Shown: piece by piece, positions 46,768 to 55,312 of the stretch
Layout: every line of letters starts with the position of its first letter
Position numbering within the stretch: position 1 is the first letter of the stretch
NCBI RefSeq assembly: GCF_034521165.1
Contig: NZ_JAXHMV010000008.1
Coordinates: 186,001-250,000, forward strand
Direction: 5' to 3'
Source: Thiohalophilus sp.
Lineage (GTDB): Bacteria; Pseudomonadota; Gammaproteobacteria; UBA6429; Thiohalophilaceae
DNA length: 64,000 bases
The notes under the pieces: generated by a model
What the model was told of the DNA's origin: nothing
What the model saw: only the letters and a program-made list of their open reading frames with translations
Databases searched by the model: none
Translations under genes and position numbers: made by a program

Positions 46768-46794
46768 GGTTGGCTGAGAAAAAGGGGGAATCCG

Positions 46795-47046
46795 GTGTCA
46801 AGTCTTGAGCAAGTGAAAACCATTTTGGATACCACATTGGGCCTCAACGGCCGCGCCCAGAAATTCGATCGCGAAACAGCCCTGCTGGGCAATATTTACG
46901 AACTGGATTCCATGGCCGTGGTGACGGTGATCACCACTATCGAGGAGCAGTTCGGCCTCATGGTTGACGATGATGAAATCGATGCCGAGACTTTCGAAAC
47001 CCTGGGCAGCCTGGTCGATTTCGTGGATGCGAAACTCGCCGGTTGA
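46795..47046 (+). CDS. Acyl carrier protein, exosortase-A-associated
   Basis: An 83-residue acidic helical protein with the phosphopantetheine site at Ser39 in E-L-D-S-M-A, and F-G-L-M-V-D-D-D-E-I following, typical of ACPs. The start is GTG with a very strong AAGGGGGAA ribosome binding site. It is coupled to the hydrolase gene (TTGA overlap) and is predicted to carry the acyl group loaded by the AMP ligase at 59358. It is transcribed divergently from the asparagine-synthase-like gene. Confidence 0.92.
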   Translation: MSSLEQVKTILDTTLGLNGRAQKFDRETALLGNIYELDSMAVVTVITTIEEQFGLMVDDDEIDAETFETLGSLVDFVDAKLAG

Positions 47047-47858
47047 ACGCGTCGATGCAGGCGGGCTTTTGGCAAGGCGAACAGGGGGCTCTTTTTTACC
47101 TCTTACATGAACCTGACGACCTTGCCGTACGCGGCGCCGTGCTGTATGTGCCGCCTTTCGCCGAGGAACTCAACAAATCCCGCCACATGGCTGCTCGCCA
47201 GGCCCGCTTGCTGGCCGAACGCGGCTATGTGGTCCTGATGCCGGACCTCTATGGTTGCGGGGACAGTGGTGGTGATTTTGGCGATGCTCGCTGGCAGGAC
47301 TGGCTGGCAGATCTTGCCACTTGCTATCGATGGCTGCAGACGCAGTATGCCGTGCCGGTTATCCTCTGGGGGCTGCGAGCGGGCTGTCTGTTGATCAGCG
47401 ATCTGCTGCAAACCCGGCAACTGACCCCGGCCGCCCTGCTCTACTGGCAGCCGGTAATCCAGGGTGAGCGCTATCTGGCCCAGTTTCTGCGCCTGCGCAT
47501 GGCCGCGAGTATGCTGGGCGATAACAAGGAAACCACCGGCCAGTTACAAGCCCGATTGCAGGGGGGTGAAACCCTGGAAGTGGCCGGGTATGCGCTAACC
47601 CCGGCGCTGGCCAGCGGTCTGGCTGCGGCCCGGTTGTCAGTACCCCCGGTAGCCCCGGTCATCTGGCTGGAGGTGGTACAGAGTGACCCGCCCGCGCTGC
47701 CCCCGGTCAGCACACAGCTGATCACGGCCTGGCGGGAACAGGACGCTGACGTGCGGGCGAGCGCTGTGGCGGGCGATCCGTTCTGGACCACCCAGGAAAT
47801 CCATCAAGCCCCGGCCTTGCTGACGGCCAGTCTCGAATCGCTGGAGGCGCTGGCATGA
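47043..47858 (+). CDS. Exosortase A system-associated alpha/beta hydrolase (hydrolase 2 type)
   Basis: A 271-residue alpha/beta-hydrolase-fold protein: V-L-Y-V-P-P-F-A-E-E near residue 35, M-P-D-L-Y-G-C-G-D-S-G-G, and a nucleophile elbow reading W-G-L-R-A-G, where the usual Ser is replaced by Arg. That makes ordinary serine hydrolysis unlikely. TTG at 47043 overlaps the ACP stop; ATG at 47055 is an alternative. It ends with an ATGA overlap to the second hydrolase. It probably acts on the ACP-bound acyl group (inference). Confidence 0.82.
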   Translation: MNASMQAGFWQGEQGALFYLLHEPDDLAVRGAVLYVPPFAEELNKSRHMAARQARLLAERGYVVLMPDLYGCGDSGGDFGDARWQDWLADLATCYRWLQTQYAVPVILWGLRAGCLLISDLLQTRQLTPAALLYWQPVIQGERYLAQFLRLRMAASMLGDNKETTGQLQARLQGGETLEVAGYALTPALASGLAAARLSVPPVAPVIWLEVVQSDPPALPPVSTQLITAWREQDADVRASAVAGDPFWTTQEIHQAPALLTASLESLEALA

Positions 47859-48766
47859 ACGAGCGGGCGGTCATTTTTCCAATCGGCAACGACAGGTTGC
47901 TGGGTATCATCCACGAGGGCGCCCCGCGGGCCACCCGTGGGGTGCTGATCGTGGTTGGTGGACCGCAATACCGGGTCGGCAGCCATCGCCAGTTTCTGTT
48001 GCTGGCCCGGCATCTGGCGGCGGCGGGAGTGCCGGTGTTGCGGTTTGACTATCGCGGCATGGGCGATTCGGAAGGCGAGCCACGGGACTTCGAGGGCGCG
48101 GGCGACGACCTTCTCGCCGCCGTGGACACCTTCCAGACCGAGGTGCCGGGGGTGCGCGAGGTAGTGATCTGGGGCCTGTGCGATGCGGTTTCCATTGCGC
48201 TGATGACGGCCTGGCGGGAGCCGCGGATCCGGGGACTGGTGCTGCTCAATCCCTGGGTGCGGACCGAGGAGGGGCTGGCCCGGGCCTACCTGAAAACCTA
48301 TTACCTGCAGCGCCTGCTCAGCCGGGACTTCTGGGGCAAGCTGTTGCGCGGCCGGCTCAACCCGGTGGCCTCACTGCGTTCCCTGCTGGCCATGGGCCGC
48401 CGGGCGTTGGGGCGAAGCGCCGCGAAGGCCGGTCCGCCCGCCGCCGATTCCGCCCTGCCCGAAGGCCCCCTCCCCGAACGCATGGCCGCCGGCTGGCGGC
48501 GGTTCGACGGCCCGATATTGCTGATCCTCAGCGGTGACGATCTTACCGCCGCCGAATTCCGCGAGACCGCTGCCAGCGAACCGGCCTGGCAGGGACTGCT
48601 GGACGAGCCGCGGGTCACCCGGCGTGAATTGCCGGAAGCCAATCATACCTTCTCCCGCCAGGCGTGGCGGGATCAGGTGGCGCAATGGACACTGGAATGG
48701 GTTCGGACAAGTAAAGAACAACCAACCAGGCGCGTTACCCGGGTGAATCAGGTTACCTGTGAGTAA
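47855..48766 (+). CDS. Exosortase A system-associated alpha/beta hydrolase (hydrolase 1 type)
   Basis: A 303-residue alpha/beta-hydrolase: L-I-V-V-G-G-P-Q-Y-R-V-G-S-H-R-Q-F (oxyanion region), R-F-D-Y-R-G-M-G-D-S-E-G, a nucleophile elbow W-G-L-C-D-A with Cys in place of Ser, and a late E-A-N-H-T-F-S-R that can supply the catalytic His. A Cys nucleophile suggests acyl transfer more than hydrolysis. It is coupled to hydrolase 2 by a 4 bp overlap. Confidence 0.85.
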   Translation: MNERAVIFPIGNDRLLGIIHEGAPRATRGVLIVVGGPQYRVGSHRQFLLLARHLAAAGVPVLRFDYRGMGDSEGEPRDFEGAGDDLLAAVDTFQTEVPGVREVVIWGLCDAVSIALMTAWREPRIRGLVLLNPWVRTEEGLARAYLKTYYLQRLLSRDFWGKLLRGRLNPVASLRSLLAMGRRALGRSAAKAGPPAADSALPEGPLPERMAAGWRRFDGPILLILSGDDLTAAEFRETAASEPAWQGLLDEPRVTRRELPEANHTFSRQAWRDQVAQWTLEWVRTSKEQPTRRVTRVNQVTCE

Positions 48767-48895
48767 AGTAGACTACACTGGTAGATGTTAGAGACGGACG
48801 GGTTTAGCTGGCAATCTGTCTGCTCTAAACAGGTTTGTGGCCAGGATGTGAGGCCGTGTCGCTAAATACGCTAAATTAAGAACAGAATTGATGAT

Positions 48896-48985
48896 ATGGA
48901 CTACCTGCTACTGTTCCTGACCATGCTGGCTTCCCAGGCGCTGCTGCCTTTTGACAAGGGTGCGGCTGTACTGACCAAAGGTTAA
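48896..48985 (+). CDS. Tiny membrane-like ORF, doubtful
   Basis: A 29-codon frame beginning M-D-Y-L-L-L-F-L-T-M-L and ending D-K-G-A-A-V-L-T-K-G. The N-terminal half could span a membrane. It lies in the 247 bp gap between hydrolase 1 and a GT2 gene and has no clear ribosome binding site. It may be a remnant of a larger membrane protein or chance. Confidence 0.2.
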   Translation: MDYLLLFLTMLASQALLPFDKGAAVLTKG

Positions 48986-49013
48986 ACTTCCGTTATTATG
49001 TTGTACTTTTCTA

Positions 49014-49961
49014 ATGATGACTAACTTGTCCACGCCCGACATTGCGGTGATTATTCCGTTCTATCAGCGGGAAACCGGGTTGTTGACCCAGTGTGTGCGT
49101 TCCATTCTGGAACAACCGGGGGAGGTGAACTTTCAGATCGTAGTGGTCGATGATGAATCCCCGATCCCGGCGGATCAGGAGCTTGCACCGTTTCTCCCCG
49201 ATGCCGCTGATCGCCTGAGAATTATTCGCCAGCCAAACGCCGGTCCCGGTGCGGCGCGCAATACCGGCCTGGATAACGTGCCGCCCGGTACCCCGTATGT
49301 CACTTTTCTCGATTCGGATGATCAATGGACAGGACCCTTTCTGAGTGACGCCGTTGTTGCGCTGGCGCAGGGCTACGATCTGTTCATGGGCAATAGCACA
49401 CGGATTAATAGTGAGACCAGCCGTTTTGAATGGGATAAAAATTCTGCCCTGAACATTCATCCGGAGGAACACCTATCCATTGATCCTGAACGGCGGATTT
49501 ATGAATACCAGGGTGATTTTTTTGATTTATTGATCCGGCGCAGCAATATTATCGGGCCGACCACCATGGCCTATCGTTTCGATCGATTTCCGGCGGTGCG
49601 TTTTGATCCGACTATCTACAATGGCCAGGATCGACTGTTTAAATTGACCCTGGGTCAGAGATTTCGGCGCGTGGCCTTCTCGCCAAAGCTCTATGCGTTT
49701 GAGGGCGAAGGCATCAACATCTTTGATAAATCACAATGGGGTATGCCAGGCTCTATCAGGCTCTTGTCGAGCTATATACGGCTGTCTAAAACCATTCTAA
49801 AAAATATTGAACTGAATCAGTCACAAAAAGAATATGTTAAAAAACAGCTTGTAGAATCAAGGTATAGTTTTGCTCTGAGCATACCGCACCTGCTTAAAAA
49901 AAAGGAAGTTATAGATTGGAAGAGAGTGGCTAAAACTTTATTGGAAGATCCGGCGAGATAA
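49014..49961 (+). CDS. GT2 glycosyltransferase
   Basis: A 315-residue GT-A glycosyltransferase: I-A-V-I-I-P-F-Y-Q-R, V-V-V-D-D-E-S-P, N-A-G-P-G-A-A-R-N-T-G-L and the DxD-type F-L-D-S-D-D-Q-W. The last ~60 residues are encoded by distinctly AT-rich DNA, unlike the 5' part. It is the first gene of the region that separates the two halves of the acyl module. Confidence 0.88.
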   Translation: MMTNLSTPDIAVIIPFYQRETGLLTQCVRSILEQPGEVNFQIVVVDDESPIPADQELAPFLPDAADRLRIIRQPNAGPGAARNTGLDNVPPGTPYVTFLDSDDQWTGPFLSDAVVALAQGYDLFMGNSTRINSETSRFEWDKNSALNIHPEEHLSIDPERRIYEYQGDFFDLLIRRSNIIGPTTMAYRFDRFPAVRFDPTIYNGQDRLFKLTLGQRFRRVAFSPKLYAFEGEGINIFDKSQWGMPGSIRLLSSYIRLSKTILKNIELNQSQKEYVKKQLVESRYSFALSIPHLLKKKEVIDWKRVAKTLLEDPAR

Positions 49962-50067
49962 TACTTTATATTCCAAATATAATAAAAGGTATACAAAAAC
50001 ATCGCTCCAAAGATAATGTTGCCTAAGTTAAGCTTTGAATATAAATATAATTAAGGTTGTAAAAAAG

Positions 50068-51141
50068 CGCGGATTCAAGTTGCTAGTGCAACATCAGGGT
50101 GTATCCCGAAAAATACCTGATTCGGTGTTTTGATACCAAGACATTTTCGGGGTCGGTTATTCAGTTTCTCCATCACTCGCTCAATCTGTTTCTGAGTGAT
50201 GGTCGTAAAATCATGCTTTTTGGGGAAGTATTGGCGAATGAGTCCATTCGTATTCTCATTCAGGCCCCGCTCCCAGGAAGCAAAAGGATGCGCAAAGTAG
50301 AATTTGGCATTGAGTGCTCTCGCAATTTTTTGATGCTGAGCAAATTCACGGCCGTTGTCGGCGGTGAGGGTATGCACCCAGGGCGCCAGTGGCTTGAGCA
50401 ATCGGATGATGGCCTCGCTGACGGCTTCAGCCGTTTTCCGGGCGACCTTGGCAATGAGTGTCAGTTTGGACTTGCGTTCAACCAGTGTCACCAGCGCCTG
50501 GCGGTGGTTTTTACCGATAACCGTATCCAGCTCCCAGTCGCCGTAACGACGACGGGAGTCGACCACCGCCGGACGTTGGTCGATGGAGATCTGATGTGGG
50601 ATCTGGCCCCGGCGTGAATAGGTGCCATAGCGTTTCTTGCGTTGCTTCTGGCAGCGCAGGTGCCGATAGAGCGACCCGCCGGACCGTTTGTCGGCGAGCA
50701 CGTACTGGTAGATGTGCTCACAACTCACGGACTGCGCCGTCTCCTGAGCGAGCCAGAGACAGATCTGCTCGGGGCTCCAGTCCTCGCGTAGAAGGCGGCG
50801 GACGTGGCGCCAGGTGGCATTATCTATGCGGGAGCGGGCTTTGTCTGCACGTCGCTGCAAACAGCGACGGTGGGCCTGCTTGGCCCGGTAGCCTCGCTTG
50901 CCACGGTTGCGGCGTAATTCGCGGTTGACGGTCGATTTATCGACGCCAATGAAATCGGCGGTCTGAGTTTCGTTAAAACCGGCTTTCATATAGGCCTGAA
51001 TTTGGTATCGTTGTTCCAGGGTAAGCTGGGTATAGTGTCTCATCAAGTGTTCCTTTGATTTGGCGATTGAAGTGCATGACTGAGCCTGGCCCAGCTTGCC
51101 CATCAACTTTATCAAAGTTGCACTTACAAATTGAATTCACG
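50068..51141 (-). mobile_element. IS30-family insertion sequence
   Basis: A single-transposase element bounded by imperfect inverted repeats, about 50071-50094 on the left and 51115-51138 on the right (19 of 24 positions match; a few matching bases extend outward to 50068/51141). The transposase stop codon lies inside the left repeat. The target duplication could not be read with confidence. The GC content of the element is closer to the main chromosome than to the AT-rich DNA to its right. Confidence 0.85.
50075..51043 (-). CDS. IS30-family transposase
   Basis: A 322-residue transposase. It has an N-terminal helix-turn-helix (Y-T-Q-L-T-L-E-Q-R-Y, F-I-G-V-D-K-S-T-V-N-R-E), then a DDE catalytic domain with D-W-E-L-D-T-V-I-G, T-A-D-N-G-R-E-F and the Glu in N-E-N-T-N-G-L-I-R-Q-Y. 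I start it at M-R-H-Y-T-Q (51043), the normal IS30 N-terminus. The frame looks complete, so the element may still be active. Confidence 0.93.
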   Translation of the reverse strand: MRHYTQLTLEQRYQIQAYMKAGFNETQTADFIGVDKSTVNRELRRNRGKRGYRAKQAHRRCLQRRADKARSRIDNATWRHVRRLLREDWSPEQICLWLAQETAQSVSCEHIYQYVLADKRSGGSLYRHLRCQKQRKKRYGTYSRRGQIPHQISIDQRPAVVDSRRRYGDWELDTVIGKNHRQALVTLVERKSKLTLIAKVARKTAEAVSEAIIRLLKPLAPWVHTLTADNGREFAQHQKIARALNAKFYFAHPFASWERGLNENTNGLIRQYFPKKHDFTTITQKQIERVMEKLNNRPRKCLGIKTPNQVFFGIHPDVALAT

Positions 51142-51160
51142 AAATAGAATTGAGTTTGTG

Positions 51161-52036
51161 ATGAAAATTTCAGTAATAATTCCAGCATACAATGTAGAAA
51201 AATTTATAGCCAAAGCTATAGCGTCAGCAAGTGAATTATCTGAAGTAGGAGAAATAATTATAGTAGACGATGGTTCTTCGGATAAAACTTTGGAGATTAG
51301 CCGGGGCTTTCAGTTAAAAAATGAGAAAGTTAGAGTCTTTGAACAACCTGGCGGTAAAAATAGAGGTGTTTCAGCTGCACGTAACGAGGGAATAAAAAAC
51401 TCAAAGTTTAATTATATTGCATTTCTTGATGCAGATGATTTTTATCTTCCTAACAGGTTTGATCAAGAGAGAAAGATATTCAGAACGATGAGAGAAGTGC
51501 ATGGTGTATATGGCGCTATTGGCACATCATATATCACTGATAAAGGTAAAAAAAAGTTTCAAGAAGCAAAATTTAAAGAAATAACATCGGTTTCAGACAG
51601 TGTAAACGCTAATGAACTTTTATATGTATTGTTGGGCGCAAGTAAACTTGCTCGAGGTCATATTCATTTAAATGGGCTAACCGTAAGAAGAGAAGTTTTT
51701 GATATGGTTGGGTTATTTGATACTGAGCTAAGGCTTAGTCAGGATACAGATCTATTATTACGTTTGGCAGTGAAATGTCGTCTAGTTCCTGGATCAATCA
51801 AACAACCGGTTGCTGTTAGAGGTATACATGATAGTAACAGGGTGACGAATTCGAAAAATCTAGATAAGAATCGCATGTTATTGTGGAAAAAAGTATATCA
51901 ATGGGGGGTGTCAAATGGAATGCCAGAAGACGCGATAGAGTTATGTAGGAAGAAAATGTTGATGTGGAAAACTCATCATGAGAGATTTATTCCATCAATA
52001 GTTTTCCTGGTGAGGATGAAAAAAGAATCACCCTGA
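51161..52036 (+). CDS. GT2 glycosyltransferase (AT-rich, probably transferred)
   Basis: A 291-residue GT-A enzyme: I-S-V-I-I-P-A-Y-N-V-E, I-I-I-V-D-D-G-S-S-D-K, G-V-S-A-A-R-N-E-G-I and A-F-L-D-A-D-D. The codon use is strongly AT-biased compared with the EPS operon. The start is about 20 bp from the right end of the IS30 element, so the insertion removed or replaced its upstream promoter. Confidence 0.87.
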   Translation: MKISVIIPAYNVEKFIAKAIASASELSEVGEIIIVDDGSSDKTLEISRGFQLKNEKVRVFEQPGGKNRGVSAARNEGIKNSKFNYIAFLDADDFYLPNRFDQERKIFRTMREVHGVYGAIGTSYITDKGKKKFQEAKFKEITSVSDSVNANELLYVLLGASKLARGHIHLNGLTVRREVFDMVGLFDTELRLSQDTDLLLRLAVKCRLVPGSIKQPVAVRGIHDSNRVTNSKNLDKNRMLLWKKVYQWGVSNGMPEDAIELCRKKMLMWKTHHERFIPSIVFLVRMKKESP

Positions 52037-52192
52037 GATTTGGGATGATTATGATTGTTTCAGGATTTCTGTCATAGGGGTGTTTGGGGAAAACATTTTA
52101 AGCAGGATTATTGTAAAGTGCAAAAAAATGATTTTTGGATAGGATTTAAAATCTATTTTTGTCGTTAGGATCATTTCAGGTTCAGTTAAAAT

Positions 52193-53669
52193 ATGTTTAT
52201 TTATATAAAGAAAATAAACAATGAATATAAAATTAATGGTTCTCAGGATGTAATACTGGGTAATGAAAATATAAATGGTGATACTGGCCCATGGGCAAAG
52301 TGGTCTTGGGATGGTGAAAAGCTTATAGCGGAAGTCGATCGTCTTGGGATGCACCCATTATTCTATTCGGGAAACCGGAGTTATGTAGCGGTGTCTGATT
52401 CTATCGATGAGCTTATTAACCTTGATATTCCAAGAGATATCGATGATATTGCTGTGTCATCATTTTTGATTTTGGGTTATTTCCTGGGTGTTGATACGCC
52501 ATTTGAAAGTATAAAGGCTTTTCCAGTTGGCGGAATATTAACATGGGATGATAAAGGCCTGAATGTAAGAGAAAACAGGCCTGTATATGCACCAAGCCTG
52601 AATCACAATAAAAAGGAAGCAATAGTCAATTATGTGGAACTTTTTAAGAAATCTATTAATGAATGTGTTGATGAGATTGATGGTGATTTTGAACTACCAT
52701 TGAGCGGAGGCCTGGATTCAAGGCAAATTTTCATCGAATTGATGAATCTTAACAGGTTTCCGAAAAAAACAGTGACGATTGAATTGCCACCAACTCGTAT
52801 GGAAGCTGATCACATTATAGCGAAAGAGCTTTCAGAGCTTTACGGGGTGAAAAACACTACCATTCCATATTCAGCTGACCCATTTTCAGAGGAGGTTCGG
52901 AAAAATTTAAAATATGATTGCCTCACAGATGAGCATACTTGGTTTATGCCGTTGTCAAGATATATGATAAAAAACAACTCCAGATATCTTTTTGACGGCA
53001 TTGGTCCTGGGGATTTATTAAAAGGTAGATTAGAAAATGGCGTAAGTAATGGGAGGAAGAGAAGATAAAAAAGACCTGATTGATAAAATCATCAAAAGAT
53101 ATGAACACAAAAAGTTTATTTTCAATAATTTGTTATCAGGGTATTCAAAAAGAATATTTACATGGGAAAAGGGTGTTTCGAGAATAACTGGTGAGATAGA
53201 AAGTCAGGAAGATGAATTTCAAGGCTTCCCGTTCATGTTCTGGAACAGGACTCGAAGAGAGATAGCATTATTAATGCACATGAAAAATTATAAAACGAGA
53301 ATATTCACTCCGTATCTCAATCGTGATCTTATCGATTACCTTTTTCAGGTCAACCCAGAAAATTTCAAAAATAATGACTTCCACAATTCAGCCATAAATC
53401 TTATAAGTGGTAAGGTGTTACCAGGATGTTCACGATCAGTAGCGTTTGAGGACGATGAAAAAAATGCCGAAAAGTATATAAGAAAAAAAGCAATAAAAAA
53501 CCTTGTTTACATTGAGTCATATGCGAACAAAAAATATATAAATAACATGTGGGTGATGCCAAGGATTGCTAAAGGGGCACTGAAGACTAACGATGTTGGC
53601 TACACGCAAATGATAATTGATATGGTCTTGTGGTTTAGTCGGCTACAAAATTTACAGAATAAAAAGTAG
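52193..53669 (+). pseudogene. Frameshifted asparagine-synthase-like gene (AT-rich)
   Basis: Two overlapping frames encode one protein. The first (52193-53068) has an N-terminal glutaminase-like domain starting M-F-I-Y-I-K-K, without Cys2, and the PP-loop L-S-G-G-L-D-S-R with A-D-H-I-I-A-K-E-L. It ends prematurely at G-R-K-R-R. The second (from about 53049) continues the synthase domain (L-I-D-K-I-I-K-R-Y, T-P-Y-L-N-R-D-L-I-D-Y-L-F). Alignment with the neighbouring homologue shows the break at about 53050-53068, beside an A-rich run. This may be a true mutation or a sequencing error. Confidence 0.8.
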
Positions 53670-53709
53670 AATTTATAAAATCAGTTTTGCACGCCTGATA
53701 AAGGATCTG

Positions 53710-55283
53710 ATGCCACAATCCAGTCTTGATGTTTTATCTTCTTTCGACAGGCCGTTCTTCTCGGCGCGTGTGACACCCGCCGGTGTGGTGACCGAGGGCG
53801 TGCACGCACGGTTTTTCAGGGGCATCGGCTGCCCGGGGCAAGCAGGCCTGTTGCCGACGGGGTTTTTGTGCAGTGGCAGTGTGACGGTCAGCGGCTGGTC
53901 GTGAGCAATGATCGTTACGGGATCTATCCGCTGTATTACGCCTGCCACGATAATGCGATTCATATTTCACCTTCCATTCATCATGTGCTGAAGGGGAATT
54001 TTCCGAAGACGCTGGATACGGCCGCACTGGCGGTATTTTACCGGCTGGGGTTTTTCATCGGGGAAGATACCCCGTTCGAACAGATCCGGATCCTGCCACC
54101 CGGCAGTCGCCTGAGCTGGCAACAGGGTCGGATGCAGCTGGAGCGAGGCAGTATCGAAACGCCCGCGCCGTCCAATGAAGTCCGATCTTTTGATGAGGCG
54201 GTGGAACAGTACGCTGACCTTTTCGAACAGGCCATCACCCGCTGCCCGCCGGCGGAGGACGATTTCACCCCTTCCCATCAGTGGTGGACGGGATTCCCGG
54301 CACATTCTGTTTGCCCTGCTCAAGCAGGGCTACAGGCCCTCGAATACGATCACGGTGAAAATGCGCCCGCCTTCGGCCAACGAGGATATTCGTATTGCCC
54401 GCATGCTGGCATCCGAGCTGAAACTGCCACATGCGGAAATCGATAATCCGGCGTTCTATTTCCAGGCCAACGTAAAAGACATCGAGCTGACCAACTTCTG
54501 TGGCAGCGAGCACACCTGGTTGTTGCCGGTTGCCTCTTACCTTAAAGGTCGCACCACGACCCTGTATGATGGTCTGGCGGGGGATGTGATCTCCGATGGT
54601 TTGCAAGTCGATGAACAGAATCTGGCCCTGTTCCGTGTGGGACGGCTCGAGGAACTGGCGACCCTGTTGCTGCGGGAAACAGGGCTGGGGCCTTTTCTGG
54701 CCAGTACATTGCGTTCCGGGTTCAGCGCGCAACTTGATGAGTCGCTGGCAATTGAAAAACTGGCCGCGGAACTTGCCCGGCACCAGGGTGCTCGGCATCC
54801 ACTCGTTACGTATCTCTTCTGGAGCTGGATGCGACGCGGCATCGGCCTGATCCCTTTTGCCATGCTGGCGGATATCCCCAATGTGTGCCGTCCCTACCTG
54901 GATTATGACTTGTTTGATCTTTTGATAAATCTTGATCCACATACTCTATAGACAATGCGCTGCACGATGAGATCATTCGCCGTGCCTATCCCGAGTATGC
55001 CCATCTGCCTTTCGAAAAAAAGAATGCCAGGGCACCGTTGGGAAAAGATTACAGCAGCTATTATCGGCGCGCGGTGCGGGAGTTTTCAGCCTATTTCGCC
55101 CGTCATCCGGGTAGCCTGGGCTCCCGCCTGATGAAGAGCGAGCGGGTGATGTTGATGCTGCTGCGGGATATGAGAAAACGGCAGTGTGACTATTCGTGGT
55201 ATCTGCGACCAGCGCTTTACACGCTGGAACTGGAACGGGCGTCAAACAGCCGAATGCGTGCCGCCAGGCTTGCGCCTGTATAA
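53710..55283 (+). pseudogene. Asparagine-synthase-like gene with at least three frameshifts
   Basis: One coding history is spread over four frames. The first runs from ATG at 53710 (preceded by AAGGA; M-P-Q-S-S-L-D) to about 53870. The second covers about 53868-54275 (S-N-D-R-Y-G-I-Y-P-L-Y-Y). The third runs from about 54265 to 54951 (S-G-G-R-D-S-R-H-I-L-F PP-loop, G-S-E-H-T-W-L-L-P-V). The fourth follows the stop at 54949 (D-N-A-L-H-D-E-I-I-R-R-A-Y-P). Together they match the product of 52193-53669. GC content is back to the main level, so this is a GC-rich homologue next to an AT-rich one. No Cys2 is present. Confidence 0.8.
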
Positions 55284-55312
55284 AGTCCATGTCGGGGAGA
55301 TGCTCCGGGCTG

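Noticed and set aside
48896..48985. The tiny ORF as the start of an O-glycosylation ligase copy
   Set aside because: Only the M-D-Y-L-L-L-F-L pattern is vaguely similar; the rest does not follow the ligase at 58536, so no homology is claimed.
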